A DNA stretch of 64,000 nt from Streptomyces sp. NBC_00490 (GCF_036013645.1 NZ_CP107869.1:1984001-2048000); one strand, 5' to 3'. Positions 19,832-29,615 are shown, numbered from the stretch's first letter. The notes: a model not told the origin generated them from the sequence alone. Numbers and translations are program-made.

Positions 19832-19862
19832 CCCCAGGGCGACTTCGCTCTGGTCCGCTCGC

Positions 19863-19888
19863 CTCGTTCACTCGCCCGAGTGAGCGAG
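19863..19888 (+). terminator. Strong hairpin after the ROK regulator
   Basis: CTCGTTCACTCG (19863-19874) pairs with CGAGTGAGCGAG (19877-19888) over 12 bp with a single G-U pair. It lies 31 bp after the regulator stop; the following sequence is not T-rich, as is common for Streptomyces terminators. Confidence 0.6.
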
Positions 19889-20029
19889 TTGTCCACAGGT
19901 CGCAGGCCGTCCACCGGAACCCGCCGCGTCCTTCTGCCCAACCCGCAAGCGCCGTAACGTGATGCCCGCGAGTCGCTCCAGCCGGTGCGGCATCCGCCTC
20001 CCCTGGTGCCGAAACGGAGCAGTGCAGCC

Positions 20030-21043
20030 ATGAGCGACCCCCGGATCCTGACCGTTCGGCCCGAACCGGGCGAGTACGCCTGGACGTTCGGCGGTGCGCC
20101 GCCCGTGGCACGCATCGCGCCCGGCACGGTTCTCGACCTGTTCACCGAGGACTGCTTCGCCGGACGGGTGCGGTCCGAGAAGGACCTGGTCTCCGAAGTG
20201 TGCGAGTTCCCGTTCCTGAACCCGCAGACCGGTCCCTTCCACGTGGAGGGCGCCGAGCCGGGCGACACGGTCGCCGTGCACTTCGTGTCGATCGAGCCGG
20301 CCCGGGACTGGGCCGCGTCCACCACGGTCCCCCTCTTCGGCGCGCTCACCTCGACCCCGACCACGGCCACTCTGCAACCGCCGCTCCCGGAGACCGTCTG
20401 GATCTGGCAGCTGGACCGGGCCCGCCGCACCGCGCTGTTCCGGGCACACGACAGCGACTTCGAGGCCGAGCTGCCCCTGGACCCGATGCACGGCACCGTC
20501 GGAGTGGCCCCCGCCAACCTGGAGGTCCGCTCGGCGCTGGTGCCCGACGCGCACGGCGGGAACATGGACACACCGGAGATGCGGGCCGGCGTCACCTGCT
20601 ACCTCGGTGTGAACGTCGAGGGCGCACTGCTCAGCCTCGGCGACGGACACGCCCGGCAGGGCGAGGGCGAGACCTGCGGGGTCGCCGTCGAGTGCGCGAT
20701 GAACACCGTCGTGATCGTGGAGCTGCTGAAGGGGATCGCGACACCCTGGCCACGCATCGAGTCGGACACCCACATCATCTCGACGGGGTCGGCGCGGCCG
20801 CTGGAAGACGCGTTCCGCATATCCCAACTCGATCTGGTGCGGTGGCTGGTGCGCGACTACGGGTTCAGTGAACTGGACGCGTACCAGTTCGCGACCCAGG
20901 CCGTGGAATCACCGCTGGCCAATGTGTGCGACACCAACTACACATGCGTGGCGAAGATCCGCAAGCAGTGGCTGCCCGTACGGGAGACGCACCGTGGTGT
21001 GCACGCGCGGCTGAGGGAGATCGCGGCAACCGTCCGTCCCTGA
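20030..21043 (+). CDS. Acetamidase/formamidase-family amidohydrolase (337 aa)
   Basis: Belongs to the FmdA/AmdA family that hydrolyses short-chain amides to carboxylates and ammonia in the cytoplasm. Family features seen are PFHVEGAEPGDTVAVHF, the conserved MHGTVGVAP and GGNMD segments, and a C-terminal AVECAMNTVV stretch. The ATG at 20030 is preceded by CGGAG about 10 nt upstream. It stands as the first of two loosely spaced genes; the next encodes a cell-wall amidase. No nitrogen-regulation site was recognised. Confidence 0.88.
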   Translation: MSDPRILTVRPEPGEYAWTFGGAPPVARIAPGTVLDLFTEDCFAGRVRSEKDLVSEVCEFPFLNPQTGPFHVEGAEPGDTVAVHFVSIEPARDWAASTTVPLFGALTSTPTTATLQPPLPETVWIWQLDRARRTALFRAHDSDFEAELPLDPMHGTVGVAPANLEVRSALVPDAHGGNMDTPEMRAGVTCYLGVNVEGALLSLGDGHARQGEGETCGVAVECAMNTVVIVELLKGIATPWPRIESDTHIISTGSARPLEDAFRISQLDLVRWLVRDYGFSELDAYQFATQAVESPLANVCDTNYTCVAKIRKQWLPVRETHRGVHARLREIAATVRP

Positions 21044-21086
21044 CCCGCGTCTCGGTCAACAACGCACCTCCGAAAGGCGATCGTCC

Positions 21087-21692
21087 ATGGAAGGGACAAG
21101 GCCGCTGCCGAGCAGACGACGGCTCCTGAAGGGCGCCGCCCTCACCGTCGTCCCGTACGCGCTGCTGCCGGAGGCGCGCGCCGGAGCGGACACCCACGCC
21201 GTCGACCACCCGCTCGCCGAGTGGCAGCCGGCGACGTCCGCCAACCGCACCTCGGCGAACCGCCCGACGAGCCACCCGATCGACCTCGTGATCATCCATG
21301 TGACGCAGACGAGCTACCGCAAGACCCTGGGCGTCTTCCGGAGTCCCGGGAAGCAGGTGTCCGCCCACTATGTGGTCCGTTCCCGGGACGGCAACATCGC
21401 GCAGTGCGTCCGCGAGGCCGACATCGCCTGGCACGCGGGGAACTGGGACTACAACACGCGCAGTATCGGCATCGAGCACGAAGGATGGGTGGACCGCCCC
21501 GCGTACTTCACCGACGTCCTGTACGAACAGTCGGCGCGGCTGACCGCCGACGTCTGCGCCAAGTACGCGATCCCGACGGACCGGGCGCACATCATCGCCC
21601 ACTACGAGGTGCCGGGTTCGGACCACACCGACCCCGGGCCGCACTGGGACTGGGAGCGCTATATGGGGCTGGTCGAGCGCGCCGGGCAGTGA
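21087..21692 (+). CDS. Tat-exported N-acetylmuramoyl-L-alanine amidase (201 aa)
   Basis: Cleaves the amide bond between muramic acid and the stem peptide of peptidoglycan. The N-terminus has a twin-arginine signal (SRRRLLKGAAL, residues 9-19) with a cleavage region near residues 31-33 (ARA). The Amidase_2 domain follows, with IIHVTQT, SAHYVVRSRDG and HTDPGPHWDW carrying the zinc-ligand histidines and aspartate. It is a minimal single-domain enzyme without a cell-wall binding module. AAAGG lies upstream of the ATG at 21087. It starts 43 bp after the formamidase gene, but shared function is not obvious. Confidence 0.88.
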   Translation: MEGTRPLPSRRRLLKGAALTVVPYALLPEARAGADTHAVDHPLAEWQPATSANRTSANRPTSHPIDLVIIHVTQTSYRKTLGVFRSPGKQVSAHYVVRSRDGNIAQCVREADIAWHAGNWDYNTRSIGIEHEGWVDRPAYFTDVLYEQSARLTADVCAKYAIPTDRAHIIAHYEVPGSDHTDPGPHWDWERYMGLVERAGQ

Positions 21693-21782
21693 CGTCGTTC
21701 GGGTGACGCCGGTCGAAAAGGTTGTCCGCGCGCGTACCGGGAGTGACGATGTGTTCAGCCGCATCGCCTTTCGGAGGCCGAG

Positions 21783-23063
21783 TTGACCGATCCGTGGGTG
21801 GCCCTGGAGCCGGGGGCCGACCCCGCCGAGCGTGCGCGGATGCTGCGCCTCGCGCACGAGACGTTCACCGAGGCGGGCACCGTGCCGCGGCCGGTGCGCC
21901 CGGTGGTGGCGGACTCGTGGCGGCGTTCCGCGCGGGCCGGTGTCGGGCCCGACGGGAGCGCGAGCGTCGAGCTCATGGACGGCGACCTCGGTGTCTATCG
22001 GGCCGAGCATCCGCTGGCCCGGGTGATGCCGCTCTTCCGTGAACTGCTGGGCACGTTCGCGGCCGACGGGGAGCATCTGCTCGCGGTGTGCGACGCGCAC
22101 GGCAGGCTGCTGTGGGTCGAGGGGCATGCGTCGACCCGGCGGCAGGCGGGGCTGATGAACTTCGTGCCGGGGGCGCGGTGGGCGGAGACCGCGGTCGGGA
22201 CCAACGCGCCGGGGACGGCGGTGGCACTCGACCGGCCGGTGCAGGTGTTCGCCGCCGAGCACTTCATCCGGCGGGTGCAACCGTGGACCTGCGCGGCGGC
22301 TCCGGTGCACGATCCCCGTACCGGGCGGGTGCTGGGTGCCGTGGACATCACCGGCGGGGACGGGCTCGCGCATCCGCACAGTCTGGGCTTCGTCCAGGCG
22401 GTCGCGCGCGCCGCGGAGTCCCATCTGGCCCTGCTCGTCCCGGAGACGCCCGCGGCCGACCTGCCCGAACTGACCGCGCTGGGCCGGGACGAGGCCCAGC
22501 TGGCCACGGGGGGCCGCCGGATCAGGCTGAGCCGCCGGCACAGCGAGATCATGGTGCTGCTGACCCGTCATCCGGAGGGGCTGACGGGCGACGAGCTGTT
22601 GTGCGCGCTGTACGAGGACGAGTCGGTGACGCCGGTGACGCTGCGCGCCGAACTGGCCCGGCTGCGCAGGGTTCTCGGCCCCGGCCTGCTGGCCTCGCGC
22701 CCCTACCGGCTCACCGTGCCGGTCGAGTCCGATGTCTCCGTCGTGGAGCGGCGGCTGGAGACCGGTGCGGTCACGGCGGCGGCGACGGCGTACTCCGGTC
22801 CGCTGCTGCCCGCTTCGCAGGCCCCCTCGGTGGTGCGTCTCAGGCACCGTCTCGCCGACGGCCTCCGTACGGCGCTGATCGTCCGCCGCGACCCGGATCT
22901 GCTGGCGGACTGGGCGCACACGCCGTGGGGCGAGGACGACTTCGAGGTGTGGCGGGCCCTGGTGGCGGCCCGTCCGACCGCGGCGGCGCGCTCGCGCCTG
23001 GCGGCGCTGGAGGCGGAGCTGTCGGCACCGGGCGTACGGCGCCGGGGAGTCGCGACACCGTAG
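21783..23063 (+). CDS. GAF-domain transcriptional regulator (426 aa)
   Basis: A regulator with an N-terminal helical segment, a central GAF sensor domain (about residues 80-220, including LLAVCDAHGRLLWVEGH and VGTNAPGTAVALDRPVQVF) and a C-terminal winged-helix region around LSRRHSEIMVLLTRHPEGL. In actinomycetes this type lies directly before an aldehyde dehydrogenase gene and is thought to activate it, as the arrangement here suggests. The start is a TTG at 21783 with CGGAGG about 6 nt upstream; no ATG or GTG gives a full domain with a better site. There is no sigma54 AAA+ domain, unlike AcoR. Confidence 0.83.
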   Translation: MTDPWVALEPGADPAERARMLRLAHETFTEAGTVPRPVRPVVADSWRRSARAGVGPDGSASVELMDGDLGVYRAEHPLARVMPLFRELLGTFAADGEHLLAVCDAHGRLLWVEGHASTRRQAGLMNFVPGARWAETAVGTNAPGTAVALDRPVQVFAAEHFIRRVQPWTCAAAPVHDPRTGRVLGAVDITGGDGLAHPHSLGFVQAVARAAESHLALLVPETPAADLPELTALGRDEAQLATGGRRIRLSRRHSEIMVLLTRHPEGLTGDELLCALYEDESVTPVTLRAELARLRRVLGPGLLASRPYRLTVPVESDVSVVERRLETGAVTAAATAYSGPLLPASQAPSVVRLRHRLADGLRTALIVRRDPDLLADWAHTPWGEDDFEVWRALVAARPTAAARSRLAALEAELSAPGVRRRGVATP

Positions 23064-23092
23064 ACACTCCGGCCCGGTCCCTGAAGCCGACG

Positions 23093-23110
23093 GCAACGTA
23101 GTTGCAACGT
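23093..23110. promoter_or_regulatory. Repeated GCAACGT with central palindrome before aldehyde dehydrogenase gene
   Basis: GCAACGT occurs at 23093-23099 and 23104-23110, one helical turn apart (11 bp), and GTTGCAAC at 23101-23108 is an 8-bp palindrome. Its position between the GAF regulator and the dehydrogenase gene suits an activator site. Confidence 0.45.
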
Positions 23111-23179
23111 CCCCGTCCCTAGCCTCGCGCAGAGAGCTGCCCAACGGGGGGCAGCGCTGCTGCAGGGAGGCAGACCAGC

Positions 23180-24703
23180 ATGACCCGTTACGCGGCGCCC
23201 GGCACCGAAGGCGCGATCGTCTCCTACCAGGCGCGCTACGACCACTTCATCGGCGGCGAGTACGTACCGCCGGCCCGTGGGCAGTACTTCGAGAACCCCT
23301 CGCCGGTCAACGGGCAGCCGTTCACCGAGGTCGCGCGCGGCACGGCGGAGGACGTGGAGCGGGCGCTCGACGCGGCACACGCGGCGGCCCCGGCGTGGGG
23401 CCGTACGTCGGTGACCGAGCGCTCCGCCATCCTGCTGAAGATCGCCGACCGTATGGAGGCGTATCTGGAGCCGCTGGCCGTCGCGGAGAGCTGGGAGAAC
23501 GGCAAGCCGGTGCGCGAGACGCTGGCGGCCGACATCCCGCTCGCCATCGACCACTTCCGCTACTTCGCGGGGGCGATCCGCGCACAGGAGGGCTCGCTCG
23601 GCGAGGTCGACGACGACACGGTGGCCTACCACTTCCACGAACCGCTCGGCGTGGTCGCGCAGATCATCCCGTGGAACTTCCCGATCCTGATGGCGGTGTG
23701 GAAGCTCGCCCCCGCCCTCGCCGCGGGCAACGCGGTCGTCATCAAGCCGGCCGAACAGACCCCGGCGTCCATCCACTACTGGATGAGCCTGATCGCCGAC
23801 CTGCTGCCGCCGGGCGTGGTCAACATCGTCAACGGCTTCGGCGTGGAGGCGGGCAAGCCGCTCGCGTCCAGCCCGCGGGTCGCGAAGGTGGCCTTCACCG
23901 GCGAGACCACGACGGGGCGGCTGATCATGCAGTACGCCTCGGAGAACATCAAGCCGGTCACACTCGAACTCGGCGGCAAGTCCCCCAACATCTTCTTCGA
24001 CGACGTGTGGGCGCACGACGACGACTTCCGCGACAAGGCCCTCGAAGGCTTCACCATGTTCGCCCTCAACCAGGGCGAGGTGTGCACCTGCCCGTCCCGG
24101 GCCCTGGTCCAGCGCGGCCACTACGCCGAGTTCCTTCAGGCGGCGGTCGCCCGCACCGAACTGATCAAGCCGGGCCACCCCCTCGACACGGACACGATGA
24201 TCGGCGCCCAGGCCTCCAACGACCAGCTCGAGAAGATCCTCTCCTACCTCGACATCGGCCGGCAGGAAGGCGCGAAGATCCTCACCGGCGGCCAGCGCAT
24301 CGAGTACGACGGCGAGTTGAAGGGCGGCTACTACGTCCAGCCGACCATCTTCGAGGGCGACAACCGGATGCGGATCTTCCAGGAGGAGATCTTCGGACCG
24401 GTCGTCTCCGTCGCGTCCTTCGACGACTTCGACGACGCCATCAAGATCGCGAACGACACCCTGTACGGCCTCGGAGCAGGCGTCTGGACCCGCGACATCA
24501 ACACCGCCTACCGCGCCGGCCGCGCCATCCAGGCAGGCCGCGTCTGGACCAACTGCTACCACGCCTACCCGGCCCACGCCGCCTTCGGCGGCTACAAGCA
24601 GTCCGGGATCGGCCGCGAGACGCACAAGATGATGCTGGACCACTACCAGCAGACCAAGAACCTGCTCGTTTCCTACAGCCCGAAGAAGCTCGGCTTCTTC
24701 TAG
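23180..24703 (+). CDS. NAD(P)+-dependent aldehyde dehydrogenase (507 aa)
   Basis: Oxidises an aldehyde (probably acetaldehyde or another short-chain aldehyde) to the acid. Complete family motifs: [10 protein letters not shown], the catalytic glutamate in LELGGKSPN, the catalytic cysteine in [11 protein letters not shown], and [10 protein letters not shown] near the C-terminus. The EVCTCPSR pattern is that of the AldB/acetaldehyde-type group. The ATG at 23180 has GGGAGG about 9 nt upstream. It is preceded by its probable GAF regulator and followed by a strong terminator. Confidence 0.93.
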   Translation: MTRYAAPGTEGAIVSYQARYDHFIGGEYVPPARGQYFENPSPVNGQPFTEVARGTAEDVERALDAAHAAAPAWGRTSVTERSAILLKIADRMEAYLEPLAVAESWENGKPVRETLAADIPLAIDHFRYFAGAIRAQEGSLGEVDDDTVAYHFHEPLGVVAQIIPWNFPILMAVWKLAPALAAGNAVVIKPAEQTPASIHYWMSLIADLLPPGVVNIVNGFGVEAGKPLASSPRVAKVAFTGETTTGRLIMQYASENIKPVTLELGGKSPNIFFDDVWAHDDDFRDKALEGFTMFALNQGEVCTCPSRALVQRGHYAEFLQAAVARTELIKPGHPLDTDTMIGAQASNDQLEKILSYLDIGRQEGAKILTGGQRIEYDGELKGGYYVQPTIFEGDNRMRIFQEEIFGPVVSVASFDDFDDAIKIANDTLYGLGAGVWTRDINTAYRAGRAIQAGRVWTNCYHAYPAHAAFGGYKQSGIGRETHKMMLDHYQQTKNLLVSYSPKKLGFF

Positions 24704-24711
24704 AGCCTGAA

Positions 24712-24753
24712 GTCGGTTGCCTGGAGGCATCGTTGCGCTCCGGGCAACCCGAC
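24712..24753. terminator. Long stem-loop between convergent genes
   Basis: GTCGGTTGCCTGGAG (24712-24726) pairs with CTCCGGGCAACCCGAC (24738-24753) with one bulged base and one G-U pair. It sits 8 bp after the dehydrogenase stop and before the end of the convergent gene, so it may serve both strands. Confidence 0.72.
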
Positions 24754-24782
24754 GCGATAAAACACCGCGTACGGCGATGTCG

Positions 24783-25208
24783 TCACGGCGTCGCCCCGTC
24801 GCCCGCGTAGAGGTAACCGCCGGGGTTGGCGGGGTCCGCGATCAGGAGTACCTGGTCACCGGCGCGGGGGATGCGCAGTTTCGAGACGAGGGTCTGGAGG
24901 GTGATCGGGTCGGCGGTGGCGCCGGTCAGCTGGAGGACCAGGTCGACGACCGGGTCGAAGTTGACCAGCTTGCCGGTGTCGCTGATCGACACGACGACGG
25001 CGGGCGTCGTCGGTACGCCCATGGCGAGCAACTGCCGCACAGCGGCTCCGGAGTTGTACGTGCCGATCGTCTGCTGGAGCTTGGCGTAGTCCTCGCCGCC
25101 GAGCGTCGCGCGCGTCATCCGGCCGTAGAACCCCTTGCCGCCGGCCACCTGCTCCACGATCTTGGCGGCCTTCTCCTCGCGGCTCTTGCGCTTGCCGAAG
25201 ATTCCCAT
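24783..25208 (-). CDS. Hypothetical protein (141 aa)
   Basis: A 141-aa soluble protein beginning MGIFGKRKSREEKAAKIVEQ, with a basic N-terminal helix followed by an alpha/beta domain (TIGTYNSGAAVRQLLAMG, then AVVVSISDTGKLVNFDPVVDL). I do not recognise a family. The ATG at 25208 is preceded by a GGAAGGG site. It is divergent from the CHAT operon, and its upstream region carries one copy of a 19-bp sequence that is repeated upstream of the membrane gene at the other end of that operon, which suggests the genes are functionally linked. Confidence 0.75.
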   Translation of the reverse strand: MGIFGKRKSREEKAAKIVEQVAGGKGFYGRMTRATLGGEDYAKLQQTIGTYNSGAAVRQLLAMGVPTTPAVVVSISDTGKLVNFDPVVDLVLQLTGATADPITLQTLVSKLRIPRAGDQVLLIADPANPGGYLYAGDGATP

Positions 25209-25269
25209 GCTGTGCCTGCCCTTCCGGTCCGTTCTGCCTGGTGGTGTGGACGTTAGGAGGCGGGCAGCG

Positions 25270-25288
25270 CCTACCGATCCCAGGTTCG
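25270..25288. repeat. 19-bp direct repeat, copy 1 (flanks CHAT operon)
   Basis: CGAACCTGGGATCGGTAGG on the minus strand, identical to the copy at 31716-31734. It lies between the divergent 141-aa gene and the first gene of the CHAT operon, a promoter or operator position. Confidence 0.7.
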
Positions 25289-25321
25289 ACCACCAGTTCC
25301 CCCAGGACGTACGCTCTGCCC

Positions 25322-26683
25322 ATGCCGTCCCCGAGCCAGCCGTCGACCGGGCGGCGCCGTCCGCGCGCCATGGTCATCGACACGGCGTGGCGCGGTCTCG
25401 GGCCGGCCCCCCGGGCGCTGAGCGGGCCCGGTGGCGCGCCGTTGACCCGGACGGTCAAGCTGATCGTGCTGCCGCTGATCGTCCGGCCCGCGCTGCGTCC
25501 GGAGCTCGCCGCCGACTTCCTCGACGTGCGGGAGGCGAAGCAACTCGACGCGCTGATACGGGAGTCCGGTGCGGTTCTGGAAGCGACGGCACAGTGGTTC
25601 ACGCTGCTGAAGAAGACCCGCCGGGCACTGGGCATCGTGGCGGGCAACCCCCAGGACCTGTACTTCCAGCGGTGCTTCGAGCTGGCGACCGAGCACGGGG
25701 CGCCGGGGCCCGGCGCGGACGCGGTGGCCAGGGCGGTACTCGAAGACGTCGTGGACGCTTCCGGCGGACGGACGGTGGAGGCGCTCAAAGAGCATCTGGC
25801 GGACGCCGGCCGGTTCGCCCGGCTCGACGCCGAGTTGGCAGCGGCTTGGGAGGGACGCGAAGCGGTACCGGGCACCGCCGATACGGGCCTGGCGGCCGAG
25901 GTCCTCGACGCCTGCGGTGCGGCGGAGGCCGATTCACCGGCCTTCGCCGCCATGGTCCGGGCCCGGCACGGCAGCCGGCTCGGGCGAGCCCTGTGGGCGG
26001 CGCACCCGGCCGACATCTGGGACCGCGCCGACGTACCCCCGCACCTCGGACTGACCGCGCACCGGGTGCCCCCACGCCCCGAGGTCGGCCGGAGCGCCTC
26101 GACCGCCACACTCCCCGCGCCGTTCGACCGCACGCTCTTCGAACGGCTCTTCACCGTGCTCCAGGCGTCGACCCACCGCGAGCAACTGCCGACCGTGCCG
26201 GAGCTCGTCCGGCGGGAGGTCGGCCGCAGCTGCGCCCCGCTGGGCCTGTACGACGAGAGCCTGCGCGTCGCCGTCGTCCTCGGCGGCCGCCTCGCGGTGG
26301 GCCTCGATCCGCTGGGCGCCGGGACCCCTGTGGCGGGGTCGACGACGGCGCACCGCATCGTCAACAGCCGCTGGCAGCGGGAGGCTTCGGTCCTCCGAGC
26401 CCGCAGGATGACCCTCTCCCCCCGCCCCGATCCGGACGGCGGTGTGCTGAACGCCCTCGCCCAGGACCTGCGCACCCCGTGGGCGGCGTACATGCGGCGC
26501 CTTTGGGTACGGCTGCACGGGCGCGACGTCCGCGACGCGGCACTGCCCGACGCGGCATCGGCCTGGGGCGTGCTCGACGGGGTCGCCCGCTCGGTGATGA
26601 TGGACCACCGCGCACGAGTCCGTACCGCACTGCGCACCCTGTCGGCGGACGCCGAGCCCGCAGCCGAGCCGAGGAGCGCGTGA
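25322..26683 (+). CDS. Unrecognised protein, first gene of CHAT operon (453 aa)
   Basis: A largely helical, Arg/Ala-rich soluble protein. Features visible are a conserved-looking N-terminus (MVIDTAWRGLGPAP near residue 17), a segment GNPQDLYFQRCFELATEHG near residue 100, and a C-terminal WVRLHGRDVRDAALPDAASA. No nuclease, protease or ATPase motif was found. The ATG at 25322 has only a weak AGGAC site; the ATG at residue 17 is an alternative start. Its stop overlaps the next start (TGATG), so it is coupled to the rest of the CHAT operon and is probably an accessory or effector subunit. Confidence 0.74.
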   Translation: MPSPSQPSTGRRRPRAMVIDTAWRGLGPAPRALSGPGGAPLTRTVKLIVLPLIVRPALRPELAADFLDVREAKQLDALIRESGAVLEATAQWFTLLKKTRRALGIVAGNPQDLYFQRCFELATEHGAPGPGADAVARAVLEDVVDASGGRTVEALKEHLADAGRFARLDAELAAAWEGREAVPGTADTGLAAEVLDACGAAEADSPAFAAMVRARHGSRLGRALWAAHPADIWDRADVPPHLGLTAHRVPPRPEVGRSASTATLPAPFDRTLFERLFTVLQASTHREQLPTVPELVRREVGRSCAPLGLYDESLRVAVVLGGRLAVGLDPLGAGTPVAGSTTAHRIVNSRWQREASVLRARRMTLSPRPDPDGGVLNALAQDLRTPWAAYMRRLWVRLHGRDVRDAALPDAASAWGVLDGVARSVMMDHRARVRTALRTLSADAEPAAEPRSA

Positions 26684-27894
26684 TGCCTGAACGGCGCGGT
26701 GCCATCACGCGAGCCGAGGACCGCACCGTACACATCGCGGGGCAGCCCTCCGCCGGTCCCCCCTTCACCCGGGCCGTCCTCGACGTCGCGGGCGCCGTCC
26801 TGACCTGGCCCGTCCTAGGCCCAACAGGACTGCCGGCGGCGGAGATCCACGACGTGGGCCAGGCCCAGCAGTGGCTGTGGGCGGTCTACGGCGAGCGTAC
26901 GGCCGCCGCTGTCGACGCCGTCGCGTCGGGAACGCCGGCCGCCGAGCTGACGCTGCCCGAGCAGCCGACCGCGCTCGCCGAGGCCGCCGCCCGCCTCGCC
27001 CTCGGACACTGGGCGGCCCGCTGGTGGCCGACGTCGCACCTGGACGGGATTCCGGCGCTCGAACCGGACGTGCTGGGCCTTGAGCTGGCCGCACTGACCC
27101 ACGCGTGCCAGCAACTCCTCGACCCGTCAGGGGAGTTGGAGGGCACCGAGCTGCTGGAGGAGCACCTGGCCGCGCTCGACCCGCTGATCCGTTGGCGGCG
27201 GTCGGCGGCCCCGCCTCGCCAACTGGAGCGTGTCCTGCGGCTGATCGACGACGCGGCCGACAACGTCGGGCTGGACGGGGAGGCACTACGGCGCCTTCGG
27301 TCGGCCCTGGAACAGGACCACCGGCCGACCGCCGCACCGCTCGACCTCGCCGAACTCTTTGCACGGCCGAAGGAGTTCGCCCTCGCGGCGGGCAGCCTTC
27401 GCACCGCGACCGACCGCGTGATCGCCCGGGGTTCGGGGACCAACGACTGGTGTCGCTATCCCCCCGGCTTCGTCGACGCGTCCGAGGGCGCCGTGTCCTG
27501 GACGGCGTACGCGCTCGGCGCCGGGCGGCGGATCGAGGTCGAGGTCGTCGCCGACATCGCGGCCCCCGTGGGCGGGGCGCATCTCGCGGCGGAGGTCCAC
27601 GTGGACGGCCGCCCGTCGGACCGCGTTCGGCTGGCCAGGCGGGACGACGTGTGGAGCGGCCGGGCGGACCTGGACGTCCCGGCCTCGACGACGCCAAGCA
27701 TCGAAGTCGGCATCCTGCTGCCGGGGTTCGACCCGGGACCGGACGCCGATGACTGTGCGGCACGTGAGGCGGTACGAGCCCTGGCCCGGCACCGGCTCGG
27801 CGTCGCGGCGGCACCGGACGACAGCGAGGCCGCACGCCCGGACCCGTTCCTCGCCGAGATCGCCGCTGCCACTGCCGTGGAGGAGGACTTCTAG
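26683..27894 (+). CDS. Unrecognised protein, second gene of CHAT operon (403 aa)
   Basis: A soluble acidic protein. The N-terminal 200 residues are helical (FTRAVLDVAGAVLTWPVLGP at the start), followed by a linker and a C-terminal beta-rich domain (SWTAYALGAGRRIEVEVVAD, then DVPASTTPSIEVGILLPGFD) of a type that could bind a ligand or partner. I do not recognise it. The start overlaps the preceding stop as TGATG, with GAGGAG upstream. The next gene begins 3 bp after its stop. Function is inferred only from co-occurrence with the TPR and CHAT genes. Confidence 0.74.
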   Translation: MPERRGAITRAEDRTVHIAGQPSAGPPFTRAVLDVAGAVLTWPVLGPTGLPAAEIHDVGQAQQWLWAVYGERTAAAVDAVASGTPAAELTLPEQPTALAEAAARLALGHWAARWWPTSHLDGIPALEPDVLGLELAALTHACQQLLDPSGELEGTELLEEHLAALDPLIRWRRSAAPPRQLERVLRLIDDAADNVGLDGEALRRLRSALEQDHRPTAAPLDLAELFARPKEFALAAGSLRTATDRVIARGSGTNDWCRYPPGFVDASEGAVSWTAYALGAGRRIEVEVVADIAAPVGGAHLAAEVHVDGRPSDRVRLARRDDVWSGRADLDVPASTTPSIEVGILLPGFDPGPDADDCAAREAVRALARHRLGVAAAPDDSEAARPDPFLAEIAAATAVEEDF

Positions 27895-27897
27895 CCC

Positions 27898-29559
27898 ATG
27901 CCGGAAGACCCGCAAGACCCGCAGGACCTGGGAGACCCGGACCACGCGGCGGACCAGGCAGAGCAGACGGCGGGGCTCAGCTACGGCGAGCCCTTCGACA
28001 GCGGCTTCGCGCTCGCCGAACGCCATCAACTCACCCCGGATCTCCCGGCGGCGCTGGCCGTCTACGGCGAACTCCTCGCCGTGGCCGAGTCGTTCGAGGA
28101 CTCCCCCGACGTACAGCTGCTGCGCGGGCACCTGTTGTCCGACAGCGGGACGGTTCAGCTCGCGGCCACGGACCTGCCCGGAGCAGCTCTGTCCATCGGG
28201 CGGTCCCTCGATCTGGTGCGGGGCATCGCGTCCGTGCCGATGGGACCGAACGGCCGCCGGCTGTGGCAGGAGGTCCTGCTGAAGACACTGCTGGCCAAGG
28301 TGGAACTGCTGCGCAGGACCGGGCGGTTCGACGAGGCGCAGGAGGTGATGGACGAGGCGACGGCCCTGTTGTCGGAGTTCGACGACCCCGAGGGACTGCG
28401 CACCGCCGAGACCGGCCTGAGCCGGGTGCATCTGCTGATGGACCGCAGCGCGTGGGGCGCGGCCGAGGAACTGGCCTCCGCGCTGTTGGCCGACGCGCCG
28501 CCGACCGAGCCGTATCTGCTGGACTGTCTGGGGGTCGTCTGCGCCTCGACCATGCGGTTCGAGCAGGCGGAGGACTACTTCGCCCGCGCGGAGGAGGCCT
28601 ATCTGACGCTGGGCCACCACGCGGGGCGTCAACAGGTGCTCTCCCACCGGGCGTACGCGGCGCTGCGGGCCGGCGACCTCGACCGAGCGGAGGAGTTGTA
28701 CGCGGAGGCCGCCGAGATCTTCGAACGGCAGGGTCAGGCCGAGGACTTGGCGGTCTGCGAACAGGCCCGGGCCGCGATCGCCGCACACCGCGGGGACGCG
28801 GCCGGCGCTGCCGCCCTGACGGCGTCCAGCCTGGCCCGCTTCCAGCAGGTCGGTGCCGCGATCGCCGCCGCCGACACCATGCTGATGGGCGCCCGGCACG
28901 CGTACGAGCGGGGTGACATCGACGAGATGAAGCGGCTCGCCCAGGGCGCGCGGGATGTGTACCAGGAGCGCGGGGTGTACGAGCGGTGCGCCCAGGTGGA
29001 CCTGATGCTCGCGCGAACGCTTGAGGACAACCTGAACCGGACCGACCACGGCGTCCACGAACGCGCCTCGCTCGCCAACGCTCTGTCCCTCGCCCTGCCC
29101 GCCGCCCTGACGCTGGAGGCGGCCCGCTACGACTTCGCCACCGCCCACGCCCGCAGCCAGTGGCTCCAACTGGCCGACGAGGCTATGCAGTTGGTTTTCC
29201 GGCTGGCCCTCCGCGGCAACGACCAGGGGCTGATCTTCGAGCTGGTGGAACACCGGTGCGCGGGCGCCTCTCTGGCTCTGAGTCGTGCGGGTACCGCCGA
29301 CAAGACGGCGGCGGTCTTCCCGGACGCCGCCATGAAGACGTACGCCCCCGGTGACGACGCTCCCCTGACGCTGGGCGGCATCGCGGCCGAGGCCGCCGCC
29401 TCCGTCGGCCTGCGGGTCGCACCGCCACCGAAGATCGTGATGTCGGCGGAGGCGGGCGGCCGTACCGCGCTCCAGGAGTACGTCCAGGCAGCCGAGTTCC
29501 GCTATCACCGGCGGATCGTGAGCGAGGAAGAGGTGCCGTTCTGTCCGCCGACGATCTGA
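27898..29559 (+). CDS. Tetratricopeptide-repeat protein of CHAT operon (553 aa)
   Basis: A TPR solenoid. Repeats are visible from about residue 140 (RTGRFDEAQEVMDEATALL) through FEQAEDYFARAEEAYLTLG, GDLDRAEELYAEAAEIFERQ and YERGDIDEMKRLAQGARDVY, to about residue 430. The C-terminus carries a short non-repeat tail. In bacterial systems TPR proteins sit beside CHAT or caspase-like proteases as sensors, regulators or substrates, and that is the likely role here. The ATG at 27898 follows GGAGGAGGAC. Its 3' end may overlap the CHAT gene if the latter starts at the CTG at 29541. Confidence 0.86.
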   Translation: MPEDPQDPQDLGDPDHAADQAEQTAGLSYGEPFDSGFALAERHQLTPDLPAALAVYGELLAVAESFEDSPDVQLLRGHLLSDSGTVQLAATDLPGAALSIGRSLDLVRGIASVPMGPNGRRLWQEVLLKTLLAKVELLRRTGRFDEAQEVMDEATALLSEFDDPEGLRTAETGLSRVHLLMDRSAWGAAEELASALLADAPPTEPYLLDCLGVVCASTMRFEQAEDYFARAEEAYLTLGHHAGRQQVLSHRAYAALRAGDLDRAEELYAEAAEIFERQGQAEDLAVCEQARAAIAAHRGDAAGAAALTASSLARFQQVGAAIAAADTMLMGARHAYERGDIDEMKRLAQGARDVYQERGVYERCAQVDLMLARTLEDNLNRTDHGVHERASLANALSLALPAALTLEAARYDFATAHARSQWLQLADEAMQLVFRLALRGNDQGLIFELVEHRCAGASLALSRAGTADKTAAVFPDAAMKTYAPGDDAPLTLGGIAAEAAASVGLRVAPPPKIVMSAEAGGRTALQEYVQAAEFRYHRRIVSEEEVPFCPPTI

Positions 29560-29615
29560 CCGACGCGAACCGTCCGGTCGTCCAGGTCCGCCTCGCCGAC
29601 GCCGGTGACCTGCAC

